Below, one piece after another: positions 7,809-16,192 of a stretch of DNA of 64,000 nucleotides. The notes under the pieces were generated by a model. That model saw only the letters and a program-made list of their open reading frames with translations, was not told the origin of the DNA and searched no databases. Origin of the DNA: Caballeronia hypogeia. Its GTDB lineage: Bacteria; Pseudomonadota; Gammaproteobacteria; Burkholderiales; Burkholderiaceae. Position numbers and translations under genes: made by a program. How positions within the stretch are numbered: the stretch's first letter is position 1; every line of letters starts with the position of its first letter. Where the stretch lies: positions 62,001 to 126,000 of the forward strand of contig NZ_FCOA02000013.1 in NCBI RefSeq assembly GCF_001544875.2, in the 5' to 3' direction.

Positions 7809-8441
7809 ATGAATTCTCCCGCTCCCGTGGTGTATATCGTCGACGACGACAACGGCATGCGCACCTCTCTGGCGTGGCTGCTCGACTCGGTCGGCGTGAA
7901 GTCGGAAGGCTTTGCCAGCGCAGCCGAATTCCTGAACGCCTTCGACGTCACGCGGCCCGCGTGCCTCGTGCTCGACGTGCGCATGCCCGAGACCAGCGGC
8001 TTCGACGTGCAGACCGAGCTCAACCGCCGCGGCGCGACCTTGCCGATCATTTTCGTGAGCGGCCATGGCGATATCCCGATGTCCGTGCGCGCATTGCAGC
8101 ACGGCGCAATCGACTTCGTCGAGAAGCCCTACAACTCGCAGCAGATGCTCGAGCGCGTACAGCGCGCAATGAAGCTCGCCACGCAGCGGCATGCGAAGGA
8201 GCAACGCCAGCGTGAGCTGCGCGAACGCGTCGAGTCGTTGACCGCACGCGAGAAGGATGTCCTGCGCGGCGTGATCGAAGGCAAGGCGAGCAAGCGCATC
8301 GCCGCCGATCTGTCGATCAGCGTGAAGACCGTCGACGTGCATCGCGCGAGCATCAAGGACAAGCTCGGCGCGGCCTCCATCGCGACGCTCGTGCGCGACG
8401 TGCTCGAAGTATGGAGTCCGCCGGACGACGAGCGCGCCTGA
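7809..8441 (+). CDS. FixJ-family response regulator (receiver + LuxR HTH)
   Basis: This 210-residue protein has a receiver domain with acidic cluster D12-D14, phospho-acceptor D56 (LVLDVRMPE), S84 and K106 (FVEKPY), then a LuxR-type HTH (LTAREKDVLRGVIEGKASKR and following, about 143-200). It is a DNA-binding response regulator of the FixJ/TtrR/NodW group. The cognate kinase is encoded 270 bp downstream on the same strand. The target genes are unknown; the adjacent MFS gene (10266-11693) is a candidate. The longer in-frame reading from 7221 lies over the opposite flavin reductase gene and is not used. Confidence 0.9.
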   Translation: MNSPAPVVYIVDDDNGMRTSLAWLLDSVGVKSEGFASAAEFLNAFDVTRPACLVLDVRMPETSGFDVQTELNRRGATLPIIFVSGHGDIPMSVRALQHGAIDFVEKPYNSQQMLERVQRAMKLATQRHAKEQRQRELRERVESLTAREKDVLRGVIEGKASKRIAADLSISVKTVDVHRASIKDKLGAASIATLVRDVLEVWSPPDDERA

Positions 8442-8449
8442 GGCGCGCG

Positions 8450-8632
8450 CTAGCGCATATAAGGGCCGCTGTTCATGCCCCGGTACGCTCCATTGGCGAA
8501 ATACGCATCGGGTGGCGCGAGCTGCACGTCGACATCGGCGATGTGATCGGCGGAACCGGGCGTGCCCATCGGAATGCCCGCGATGCCCAATTGGGAAGGC
8601 GTGGGCGCTTGATGGTAAAGCATCCCGGTCAT
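8450..8632 (-). CDS. Small hypothetical protein (60 aa)
   Basis: A 60-residue minus-strand ORF sits between the response regulator and the kinase: MTGMLYHQAPTPSQLGIAGI, then a Gly/Pro-rich stretch, ending GMNSGPYMR. Third codon positions are mostly G or C, as in the real genes of the window, which supports coding. No family is recognised. There is no clear Shine-Dalgarno site; a 16-bp palindrome lies directly upstream of the ATG. It could be a small target or modulator of the flanking two-component system, or a chance frame. Confidence 0.4.
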   Translation of the reverse strand: MTGMLYHQAPTPSQLGIAGIPMGTPGSADHIADVDVQLAPPDAYFANGAYRGMNSGPYMR

Positions 8633-8648
8633 CTAAAGAAATCTTTAG
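8633..8648. promoter_or_regulatory. Perfect palindrome CTAAAG-N4-CTTTAG
   Basis: CTAAAGAAATCTTTAG is a perfect inverted repeat (6 + 4 + 6) in GC-rich DNA. It lies immediately before the small minus-strand ORF and 63 bp before the kinase start, a position suited to a dimeric regulator such as the FixJ-like protein encoded next door. Function is inferred from position and symmetry. Confidence 0.45.
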
Positions 8649-8711
8649 GGACATGGCGCGCCCGCCGATGCTATGGTTTGCTTTGCAAGAACGCATTCCT
8701 CGCGCACTCCA

Positions 8712-10181
8712 ATGAACTTTCCCGCCGAAGACGATTTCCACCGCCTGCTCGATGCGTTGACGCAATGCGTGCTGCTGCATGACGCGGAAACCAAAGCCAT
8801 CGTCTGGGCGAATCGCGCGGCGTGCGTCGCGCTCGGCTTTTCGGTCGAGGAACTGCTGCCGCTCAAGGCGCACGACATGACGCGCGAGGACGTGAAATAC
8901 CGGCGCGAAATCGCGGTGAATGCAATGGACCGCTCGGTCACCGAAGGTCCGCAAAGTTATGAATGGTGTTATCGCTCGCGCGCGGGCGTGCATATGTTGT
9001 CGGAGGCGGTGGCCACGTATGTGCCCTTGCGCGAGCGCGCGGTGGTGATGGTGCAGTTCCGCGACATCAGCGTGGAAGAAGCGATGCGTCAGAAACTGCG
9101 CCGCTACGAGGCGCGTTTGCGTGAATACATGCAGGACCTGGGCGAAGGCGTCGCGGTGCTCACGCCGCGCGGCAAGGTGAGCTTCATCAGCGAGTCGGGG
9201 CGGCGCGTGCTGGGCTTGGCGGGCGATGCGCCGCTAGGCGTCGCGCTCGACTACTGCACGCCCGAAGACCGCGGCCGCCTGATCGCGCAACTGCGCAGCG
9301 CCACGCGCCAGCATTCGACGCCCGCGCAACGTTATCCGATCACGCGCCGCGACGGCATCAGGCGGTGGTTGCGCATCACTTGCCGGCGCATCGATATCGA
9401 CGATGAGGCGAATGGCGTGCTGGTGCACTTTCGCGATATCACCGACGAAGTCGCGACCGAGGAAGCACGCCGCGTAGAGGCGCGCATGCTGGAATACGCG
9501 GGCCGCTATAACGCAATGGGCGAAATGGCCACAGCCATCGCGCACGAATTGAGTCAACCACTCGCGGCGGTGCGCAACTTCATTGAAGGGGCGATTCAAC
9601 GCCTGTCTCAGCCGGATTCCGTCGAGAGCGCCGTATGGGGGTTGCGGGCAGCCGATCGTCAGGCCGAGCATGCGGCACATATCATCAAGAGCGTGCGCGA
9701 GTTCGTCGTGAAACGCGAACCCGTGGAGATCGAGATCGACCTGCGCGACGTGCTCGCCGATGTCGCGTACTTCATTCAACTGCGCGCGCGCGACGAAGGC
9801 GTAGCCGTGAAGATCGAGCAATGGCGCGCGCCTTTGCCGATACGCTGCGAACGCGTGCTGATCGGCCAGGTGATCCTCAATCTGGCCTTCAACGCGGTCG
9901 AAGCGCTGACGGGCGCGAAGTCTTCGAGTGGCATCGTCACGCTCGCGACCGTGAGGAACGGCGAGGCCGCGGAACTGCATGTGATCGACAACGGCCCGGG
10001 CGTTCCCGACGAAGCGCTCGAACGTCTGTTCGACGGCTTTTCCTCGTCGAAGGCAGGCGGCAATGGCATTGGCCTGTCTCTGTGCAAGAACATCGTGTCG
10101 CGTCATGACGGGCGCATATGGGCGCAACGCCCGGCCGACGGCGGCCTCGAATGCTGCTTCGCGTTGCCGCTAGTCGAATGA
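8712..10181 (+). CDS. PAS-domain sensor histidine kinase (FixL-like)
   Basis: This 489-residue protein appears cytosolic, with no convincing membrane segment. A first PAS domain (about 10-120) ends FRDISVEEAM, a second (about 135-248) ends FRDITDEV; then comes the HisKA segment with phospho-acceptor H278 (AIAHELSQPLAAVRNFIEGA). The HATPase_c part has N box NLAFNAVEAL, DNGPGVPDE and GGNGIGLSLCKNI. The architecture is like FixL/DctS kinases that pair with FixJ-type regulators, as encoded 270 bp upstream. No haem-binding signature is identifiable, so the signal is open. ATG 8712 is chosen because it gives a normal PAS start. Confidence 0.9.
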   Translation: MNFPAEDDFHRLLDALTQCVLLHDAETKAIVWANRAACVALGFSVEELLPLKAHDMTREDVKYRREIAVNAMDRSVTEGPQSYEWCYRSRAGVHMLSEAVATYVPLRERAVVMVQFRDISVEEAMRQKLRRYEARLREYMQDLGEGVAVLTPRGKVSFISESGRRVLGLAGDAPLGVALDYCTPEDRGRLIAQLRSATRQHSTPAQRYPITRRDGIRRWLRITCRRIDIDDEANGVLVHFRDITDEVATEEARRVEARMLEYAGRYNAMGEMATAIAHELSQPLAAVRNFIEGAIQRLSQPDSVESAVWGLRAADRQAEHAAHIIKSVREFVVKREPVEIEIDLRDVLADVAYFIQLRARDEGVAVKIEQWRAPLPIRCERVLIGQVILNLAFNAVEALTGAKSSSGIVTLATVRNGEAAELHVIDNGPGVPDEALERLFDGFSSSKAGGNGIGLSLCKNIVSRHDGRIWAQRPADGGLECCFALPLVE

Positions 10182-10183
10182 AA

Positions 10184-10211
10184 GATGCATCGGCGCGCGC
10201 GCGGATGCATC
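10184..10211. terminator. Possible hairpin between convergent kinase and MFS genes
   Basis: GATGCATC occurs at 10184-10191 and again at 10204-10211 with an alternating GC spacer. As the 8-mer is self-complementary, the two copies can pair as a stem. It follows the kinase stop by 2 bp and lies before the convergent MFS stop. There is no T-run, so factor-independent termination is doubtful. Confidence 0.35.
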
Positions 10212-10265
10212 ATCGGATCAGGGCAGGAAGCCGATCTCACGCGCGAAGGGACAGGTGAATTTTCC

Positions 10266-11693
10266 TCACGCAATGCCTCGACGCGAACCTGTGTTCGTCG
10301 CGCCTGCGGGTAGGTGCTCGTTGGTCTCAACCGCATCCAGCGTGATGCGCGCTTCACGCGCCTCGCGTTCGAGACTCGATCGATACTGCTTGCAGCCGAT
10401 GAAGAGCAATACAGCCGCAAGAACGATCGCGACGGCGTTGATGATCGCCATCGAATGGCCGACTGCGAGCGGTGAGCCGAATAGCTTGTCCGTCAAAATC
10501 GCGACCAGCGTCGTTCCGAGACCCAGACCGATGAGGTTGGAGACCAGCAGGAACATCGCCGAGATCTGTGCGCGCATCTGATTGGGCGCGAGCGACTGCA
10601 CCGCGGCGGCGGAGGTGGGCAACGGAAACGATGCAAAGAACATCGCCACGACGAGCCACGCAAGCGACGCACCGAGGCTTGCCGCTTGCGTGAACGCAAT
10701 GGCCGGCACGAGCATGCAGGCGGCGCCGATCCAGGCGGCGCGCATCGGCGCATCGGCGCGGCCGCGTCGCAATAGCCAGTCGTTCAGCCATCCGCCGCAG
10801 AACACGCCAGTCGTGTTGGCGACGAGCATGATCACGCCGAGCGTATAGCCCGTTTCGACCGGCGTCAGTCCGAAGCGCCGCATATAGAACGCGGGCGTCC
10901 AGCTCATCAGGCAATAGAGGCCCATCGCATAGAACGAGAAGCCGACGTAATGGCAGAAGAAAGTCTTGCGATGGCTCGCGACAAAACGCATGGCATCGCT
11001 CATCGAAACACGCTTCGCCTTGCCCGTGCCGTCCTGCGCGAGCCCTTTGCGCCCGGGATCGCGCACCGTGAGCGTGAAGAGCAGCGCGACCAGCAGGCCC
11101 GGCAAGCCGACGATGAAAAACGTGAGCTGCCACGCGCGCATCTCGCCGAAGAGAGGCAAAGTGAAGACGCTCGCGTGCTTGAGCAGCGCGATCACATAGC
11201 CGCCGACGAGAAAGGCAATGCCGCCGCCGATGAACGAGCCCAACGAATAGACACCGACCGCGCGCCCCATCTTCTCCTTGGGAAAGCAATCCGCGAGCAT
11301 CGAATAGGTTCCGGGCGAAAGCGCCGCTTCGCCCACGCCAACGCTCATGCGCGAGACGAACATATGCACGAAGCTCTGGCTCAGCCCGCATGTCGCGGTG
11401 GCGACACTCCACAGGGCGATGCCCGTCGCGATGATTCTCGGGCGCGCGAAACGGTCAGCGAGATAGGCGATCGGCATGCCCATCACCGCGTAGAAGAGCG
11501 AAAACGCGAATCCGTGCAGAAGGCTGAACTGCGTATCGGTGAGATGCAGGTCGCGTTTGATCGGTTCGATCATCAGCGCGAGCACCTGGCGGTCGATGAA
11601 CGAGAACACATAAGCCAGCATGCAGATCACCACGACGTACCACTCGTAGGTGTAGCGCTTGTTTCCTGATTGAGGGCTGCTAGGGGATTGCAT
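10266..11693 (-). CDS. MFS transporter
   Basis: This 475-residue protein has about 12 transmembrane segments. SFIDRQVLALMIEPIKRDL (about residues 28-46) and the segment GMPIAYLADRFARPRI resemble the spinster/ACS-like MFS proteins common in Burkholderiaceae catabolic loci (LALL.PIK.DL.LSDTQ.GLL type). ATG 11693 is preceded by GGAGA; the longer start at 11813 adds a non-hydrophobic leader. It is divergent from the AraC regulator of the aromatic amine cluster and convergent with the FixL-like kinase gene, so it could serve either system. The substrate is unknown. Confidence 0.8.
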   Translation of the reverse strand: MQSPSSPQSGNKRYTYEWYVVVICMLAYVFSFIDRQVLALMIEPIKRDLHLTDTQFSLLHGFAFSLFYAVMGMPIAYLADRFARPRIIATGIALWSVATATCGLSQSFVHMFVSRMSVGVGEAALSPGTYSMLADCFPKEKMGRAVGVYSLGSFIGGGIAFLVGGYVIALLKHASVFTLPLFGEMRAWQLTFFIVGLPGLLVALLFTLTVRDPGRKGLAQDGTGKAKRVSMSDAMRFVASHRKTFFCHYVGFSFYAMGLYCLMSWTPAFYMRRFGLTPVETGYTLGVIMLVANTTGVFCGGWLNDWLLRRGRADAPMRAAWIGAACMLVPAIAFTQAASLGASLAWLVVAMFFASFPLPTSAAAVQSLAPNQMRAQISAMFLLVSNLIGLGLGTTLVAILTDKLFGSPLAVGHSMAIINAVAIVLAAVLLFIGCKQYRSSLEREAREARITLDAVETNEHLPAGATNTGSRRGIA

Positions 11694-12079
11694 CGTGTGT
11701 CTCCGCTTTTTTGAACGCGTGCGCAGGCTTTCACGCGGATCAGCGCCGCGCGAATGGGTGTAGAAGGAAATACGGAAGGAACGCAGTGTCGATGCGTCGC
11801 ATATCCGCGTCAAATCAGCCGAAAACGGATGCGGTCATCAGTGCGGCAAATATGCGCCATTCGACGACAGACTTCGGTCATTGGCCAGAAGTCGTAAAGT
11901 GATTTCTGAACTTCGCGAGAGCAATTGCTCGCCTATGCATGCTTGCGCGCGATTTTCAATCGTGCATTCCTAGAATTGTGTCGTACACGTCAAAAGAGAA
12001 GAATCAGAAAGCTTGACGCCATCAAATAGAAATTGCATAAGCAGTCGCATTCGCCGACTGTCATCCGCAGGAACAGGGC
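11694..12079. promoter_or_regulatory. Divergent promoter region with 12-bp palindrome
   Basis: These 386 bp lie between the leftward MFS gene and the rightward AraC gene. The clearest element is the perfect palindrome GAGCAATTGCTC at 11919-11930. The part from 11880 to 12060 is AT-richer than the flanking genes. No gene is supported. Confidence 0.45.
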
Positions 12080-13024
12080 ATGTACGCCAACTATCAAACC
12101 TTCGAGGACGCCGACCGGCACGCACATGCGCTGACCGGTTGGGAGCAGCGCTACGACCAGGTCGGCGAAGGTGCATTCCGCAGCACGGTGAAGCAGGTTT
12201 CGGTGGCTGGCGTCCAGGTGTTTCAGGAGTCCGCGAACGTTCGTATCGTGCAGCGCGGACAATTGCCGGCAGGATGCGTGACCTTCGGTCTCGTCCTGAG
12301 CGGCGGCGCGCCTTACTCGTTTCAGGGCATCAAGGTCGACGAGAACGCCTTGGTCGTAGCGCCAGGCGACAAAGAGTTCCTGCTGCATTCGCCGCCCAAT
12401 ATGTCGCTGCTCGGCGTCGCTATCGACGCGAAGCTGCTCGAATCCGCGGCGGACGCGGCGGGCGTCGATGTCCAGGACGAAGTGCTCCGTCGGCACGTGC
12501 TGAACATTCCCGGCGCGGCGGGCGCGCGCGCCGGAAAGCGCATCATTGCAGCGGTGGAAACGGTGCTGGCCGCGCCGGATAGCCTTTCTTCGGACGATGA
12601 CGTTGCGCATCGATTCACGCAAGCCGTGACCGAAAGCATGCTGGATCTGCTGACTTTTCACGTGCCGTCGTACGAGGACAGACTGACCTACGCATGCCGC
12701 GCCGACATCGTCAGGCGCGCGCACGATCTCGTTCTCACGCGGCCCGAGCAGCCCATTTCCGTATTGGATGTATGCGAAAAACTGCGCGTCAGCCGGCGCA
12801 CGGTGCAAAACAGCTTTCAATCGGTCACGCAAATGAATCCGGTGAGTTATCTGCGTGCAGTGCGCCTCGCTCAGGTCCGGCGGCTTCTGACGACGACAGC
12901 GCAAGGCGAACTTCCGGTGCGCGAAGCGGCCATGCGTTGGGGCTTTTCGAACCTCGGCCACTTCGCCAGCGATTACAAAAGCCTTTTCGGCGAGCTTCCT
13001 TCGCAGACCTTTCGCGCTCGCTGA
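12080..13024 (+). CDS. AraC-family regulator, probable activator of the aromatic amine operon
   Basis: This 314-residue protein has an N-terminal sensory domain (LPAGCVTFGLVLSGGAPYSF, FLLHSPPNMSLLGVAID) and a C-terminal pair of AraC HTH motifs (about 210-314; ISVLDVCEKLRVSRRTVQNS and AAMRWGFSNLGHFASDYKSL). The N-terminal layout resembles AraC regulators such as FeaR and EutR, which control amine catabolism. It is the gene directly upstream of aauB on the same strand (238-bp gap) and the only regulator beside the amine operon. Its control of that operon is an inference from position. Confidence 0.85.
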   Translation: MYANYQTFEDADRHAHALTGWEQRYDQVGEGAFRSTVKQVSVAGVQVFQESANVRIVQRGQLPAGCVTFGLVLSGGAPYSFQGIKVDENALVVAPGDKEFLLHSPPNMSLLGVAIDAKLLESAADAAGVDVQDEVLRRHVLNIPGAAGARAGKRIIAAVETVLAAPDSLSSDDDVAHRFTQAVTESMLDLLTFHVPSYEDRLTYACRADIVRRAHDLVLTRPEQPISVLDVCEKLRVSRRTVQNSFQSVTQMNPVSYLRAVRLAQVRRLLTTTAQGELPVREAAMRWGFSNLGHFASDYKSLFGELPSQTFRAR

Positions 13025-13218
13025 AGCGCGGTACATTTCCCCTTCGTCTTCCATAGCCGCCCACGCACGGCGCGGATCGGCCTGATCCTTTCATTTCTTT
13101 TCGCCTGAGTCCGGCGCGAAGCCGCTCGCGCATTGAATTCACGCGTCTCTGTCGGCTGCCTTTCGAATGCTCCATTTCGGCACGCACGCGCTGCCGGTTC
13201 CGAAGTGCTCTTTTTTAT

Positions 13219-13243
13219 TGTCGTCTTTAGAGTCGGTTCGACA
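13219..13243 (+). promoter_or_regulatory. Imperfect operator candidate upstream of aauB
   Basis: TGTCG (13219-13223) and CGACA (13239-13243) form a short inverted repeat ending 19 bp before the aauB ATG, with the AAGGAGGAG ribosome site between them. It could be a regulator site or a leader hairpin; short repeats of this kind also arise by chance. Confidence 0.25.
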
Positions 13244-13262
13244 TAAACAAGGAGGAGCACAG

Positions 13263-14420
13263 ATGAAGCGGAAACGGCTGGCCGCCGCGATGGGGGCCGT
13301 ATTCTATGGACTGCTTGCGTGTCATATGCACGCGGGCGCTGCCGAAAAACCGGAAGAACTGACGGTGGCGAAGGTGCCGCCGTATAACCCGCATCGCGTG
13401 TTCGTGACGGACGTGTCGTTCGCGAGCATGACCGATGCGCGCGTCCATGTATTCGATGGCGATACGAAACGCTTCGTCGGCGAGATCGATGGCGGCTTCG
13501 CACCGGGCTTCACGATTTCCCCGGATCACAAGACGAGCTATGTCGCGACGACGTACTTCGCGCGCGGCAGCCACGGCGCACGCACGGATGTGGTTGAGAT
13601 CATCGACAACACAACGCTCGACGTGACCGGTGAAATCGTGATTCCGGCCAAGCACGGACAGACCGTGCCGACGCCTTACAGCACGATTCTTTCGGCAGAC
13701 GCAAGCCGTCTCTTCGTGTCGAACATCACGCCGTCGACTTCGGTAACGGTGATCGACACGGCCACGAAGACCGTGGTCGGCGAGATCGACACGGACGGCT
13801 GCGTGCTCGCGTATCCGAGCGGCAACGACCGCTTCACCTCGCTGTGCGAGAGCGGCAAGGCGCTGACCGTGAAGCTCGATGCGACCGGCAAGGAAGCGAG
13901 CCGCAAGCTCTCCGATGCGTTCATCGACGTCGACCACGATCCGGCCTTCATCAACGCCGTGCGCGATGGCAACAAGTATCTGTTCACGACCTTTCACGGC
14001 AACGTGCGCAGTGCGGACTTCTCCGGCGATGCGCCCATGTTCGGTACGTCGTGGTCTTTGCTGAGCGATCAGGAACGCAAGGCAGGATGGCGACCGGGCG
14101 GCTTGCAGCAGACCGCGCTGCATGTCGCGAGTCATCGTCTGTATGTCGCGATGCATAAGGGCGCTGACGGCTCGCACAAGGACCCGGGCACGGAGATCTG
14201 GGTCTTCGATACCGAGAGCAAGAAGCGTATCGCGCGCTGGGATTTGGCGAAGCAGAAGATCGATCCGCTGCTCGCCATTCAGGTCAGCACCGACGACAAG
14301 CCGGTTCTGTACGGTCTCACGCCGACCTCCGATCTCGTCATGATGGATGCGACGACCGGCAAGAAGCAGCACGTTGAAAAGCAGATGGGCACCACGTCCA
14401 CGCTGCTGCTCAATCCTTGA
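13263..14420 (+). CDS. aauB: Aromatic amine dehydrogenase, large (alpha) subunit
   Basis: This 385-residue protein has an N-terminal signal peptide (about 1-27, ending HAGAAEKP) followed by a seven-bladed beta-propeller. Repeats such as VTDVSFASMTDARVHVFDGD, GFAPGFTISPDHKTSYVATT and TPYSTILSADASRLFVSNIT match the methylamine/aromatic amine dehydrogenase heavy chain. The heavy chain scaffolds the TTQ-bearing small subunit in the periplasmic alpha2beta2 enzyme. A strong AAGGAGG lies before ATG 13263. The AADH rather than MADH assignment rests on gene order, the small-subunit spacing and the aldehyde dehydrogenase downstream. aauE starts 9 bp after the stop. Confidence 0.9.
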   Translation: MKRKRLAAAMGAVFYGLLACHMHAGAAEKPEELTVAKVPPYNPHRVFVTDVSFASMTDARVHVFDGDTKRFVGEIDGGFAPGFTISPDHKTSYVATTYFARGSHGARTDVVEIIDNTTLDVTGEIVIPAKHGQTVPTPYSTILSADASRLFVSNITPSTSVTVIDTATKTVVGEIDTDGCVLAYPSGNDRFTSLCESGKALTVKLDATGKEASRKLSDAFIDVDHDPAFINAVRDGNKYLFTTFHGNVRSADFSGDAPMFGTSWSLLSDQERKAGWRPGGLQQTALHVASHRLYVAMHKGADGSHKDPGTEIWVFDTESKKRIARWDLAKQKIDPLLAIQVSTDDKPVLYGLTPTSDLVMMDATTGKKQHVEKQMGTTSTLLLNP

Positions 14421-14429
14421 GGTGACGCG

Positions 14430-14978
14430 ATGATCGATCCCGTCATTCTCATGGTGTGCATCGCGTCCGCGACGATCATCGCGCTCGCGAGCGCCGCGCC
14501 GAAGTGGCGCGAGCCCGCGCGCTTCAGGGCGTCGCTCGCGGCGTTCGCGTTGTTGCCTTCGTTCGCGGTGATGCCATTGTCGTTGGTGTTTCCCGCGCTG
14601 GAAACCGCGGGCGCGATCGGCCTGCTGTTCGCCGATACACGCGTGCCCGCCGCCATCGCGCTGATCGCGTTGTTCGCGCTCTTCGGCGTGGCGCTCGCGA
14701 TCAACGTGCTGCGCGGTCATACCGATATCGACTGCGGCTGCTCGGGCTTCGTCACTTCGGCGCGCACGCCGAAGTCGATCGGCTGGTGGCATGTCGGGCG
14801 TGCCTTCATGCTCGTCGCGCTCGCCGCACTCACGCTTATGCCCGAAGCCGCACGCGCGCTCGTATGGTTCGACTACCTGAGCGCAGGCGCCTGCACGCTT
14901 TTCGCCGTCGCCGCGTGGTTCACGCTCGACGTGCTGCTGGTCAATCTTCCCAAGCTCGATTCTCTGAGGAATTCATGA
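14430..14978 (+). CDS. aauE: MauE/AauE membrane maturation protein
   Basis: This 182-residue integral membrane protein with about five hydrophobic segments contains the MauE signature DIDCGCSGF (about residues 101-109). MauE is DoxX/DsbD-like and is needed with MauD for folding and disulfide formation of the cysteine-rich small subunit in the periplasm. The start at 14430 follows GGTG. The stop TGA overlaps the aauD start (ATGA at 14975-14978), so the pair is translationally coupled as in mau and aau clusters. Confidence 0.9.
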   Translation: MIDPVILMVCIASATIIALASAAPKWREPARFRASLAAFALLPSFAVMPLSLVFPALETAGAIGLLFADTRVPAAIALIALFALFGVALAINVLRGHTDIDCGCSGFVTSARTPKSIGWWHVGRAFMLVALAALTLMPEAARALVWFDYLSAGACTLFAVAAWFTLDVLLVNLPKLDSLRNS

Positions 14979-15631
14979 TGCAAACCGCCCTGATGATTTC
15001 GGCCGCACTGTCGTGGGCCGCTTTGCTCGCGCTCGGCGCGATCTGTCTCGCACTCGTTCGCCAAGTCGGGATTCTGTATGAACGCATGATGCCCGCGGGC
15101 GCATTGATGATCGATAAAGGCCCGGCAGTCGGCGCGGTCGCACCGATGTTCGAACTGGCCGATATAGCTGGCCGCGCGGTGAAGGTCGGCGGCCTGTCCA
15201 ACTCGAAGCGCAATACGCTGGTGTTCTTCCTGTCGCCGACGTGCCCGGTCTGCAAGAAGCTGCTGCCGCTGCTGCCGTCGATCCAGTCGCGCGAAGGAGC
15301 AACGGATATCGTGCTCGCCAGCGACGGCGAATTCGACGAACACGCCGCGTTCTATCGCAAGACGGGTCTTTCGCAATATCCGTATGTGCTCTCGCAAGAG
15401 CTTGGCCTTTCGTATCAGATCGGCAAGCTGCCGTATGCGGTTCTGCTCGACGAAGAAGGCAAGGTGCGTGCGAAGGGCCTTGTGAATACGCGTGAACATC
15501 TGGAAAGCCTGTTCGAAGCGAAGGAACGCGGCGTTGCATCGTTGCAGGAATTCGTGCATGGCAAGCACGACGATCACGCCCATGACCACGCTCATGACGA
15601 CCACGAAGCGCATGTCGGGCAGCACGCCTGA
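14975..15631 (+). CDS. aauD: MauD/AauD thioredoxin-like disulfide protein
   Basis: This 218-residue protein has one N-terminal membrane anchor (about 5-27) and a periplasmic thioredoxin fold with redox motif SPTCPVCKK (C90, C93) and a cis-Pro region KLPYAVLLDEEG. MauD proteins act as disulfide isomerases for the six or more disulfides of the small subunit. The C terminus is unusual: about 20 residues dominated by His and Asp (HDDHAHDHAHDDHEAH), which could bind metal. ATG 14975 overlaps the aauE stop; a second ATG follows at once. Confidence 0.9.
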   Translation: MMQTALMISAALSWAALLALGAICLALVRQVGILYERMMPAGALMIDKGPAVGAVAPMFELADIAGRAVKVGGLSNSKRNTLVFFLSPTCPVCKKLLPLLPSIQSREGATDIVLASDGEFDEHAAFYRKTGLSQYPYVLSQELGLSYQIGKLPYAVLLDEEGKVRAKGLVNTREHLESLFEAKERGVASLQEFVHGKHDDHAHDHAHDDHEAHVGQHA

Positions 15632-15670
15632 AGACGCCGATAACACATTCAATCCTACAGGTGAGCGTCC

Positions 15671-16192
15671 ATGAAATGGCTGGATTCATTCTTCGAGCAT
15701 AAGGCGCGTGGCGTCGCGCAGCGCAGTTCGCGGCGCAGTGCAATGGCGAAGCTCGGCAAGGTGCTGGTCGGGTCGGCAATGGTGCCGCTGCTGCCGGTGG
15801 ATCGCACTGCGTATGCACAGGAGCCCAAGAAGCCGGGCTCGTCCATGAGCGACGATCCGACGAGTTGCGATTACTGGAAGTATTGCGCGATCGATGGCTG
15901 GCTTTGCAGTTGCTGCGGCGGCACGTCGAGCAGTTGCCCGCCGGGCACGACACCTTCGCCGATCACGTGGATCGGCACCTGCCGCAATCCGCACGACGGC
16001 TCGGACTACATCGTGTCGTACAACGACTGCTGCGGCAAGACGAGTTGCGGACGTTGCTTCTGCAATCGCAATGAACGCGAGAAGCCGCTCTACAAGCTGT
16101 CGCTCAACAACGACATCAACTGGTGCATGGCGAACGGCAACTCGAATTACCACTGCTCGGTATCGGTATTGTTGGGAGCGGCGACGCAATGA
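15671..16192 (+). CDS. aauA: Aromatic amine dehydrogenase, TTQ small (beta) subunit
   Basis: This 173-residue precursor has a twin-arginine-like leader (SSRRSAMAKLGKVLVG, cleaved near AYAQ-EP). The mature part carries 14 cysteines and the two TTQ tryptophans: W100 (SPITWIGTC) and W151 (NDINWCMA). The W-W spacing of 51 and catalytic-type Asp D119 (YNDCC), 19 residues after W100, match Alcaligenes faecalis AADH (W109, D128, W160). The enzyme deaminates phenylethylamine, tyramine or tryptamine to aldehydes in the periplasm. The stop overlaps the next cytochrome gene by the ATGA arrangement. Confidence 0.92.
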   Translation: MKWLDSFFEHKARGVAQRSSRRSAMAKLGKVLVGSAMVPLLPVDRTAYAQEPKKPGSSMSDDPTSCDYWKYCAIDGWLCSCCGGTSSSCPPGTTPSPITWIGTCRNPHDGSDYIVSYNDCCGKTSCGRCFCNRNEREKPLYKLSLNNDINWCMANGNSNYHCSVSVLLGAATQ

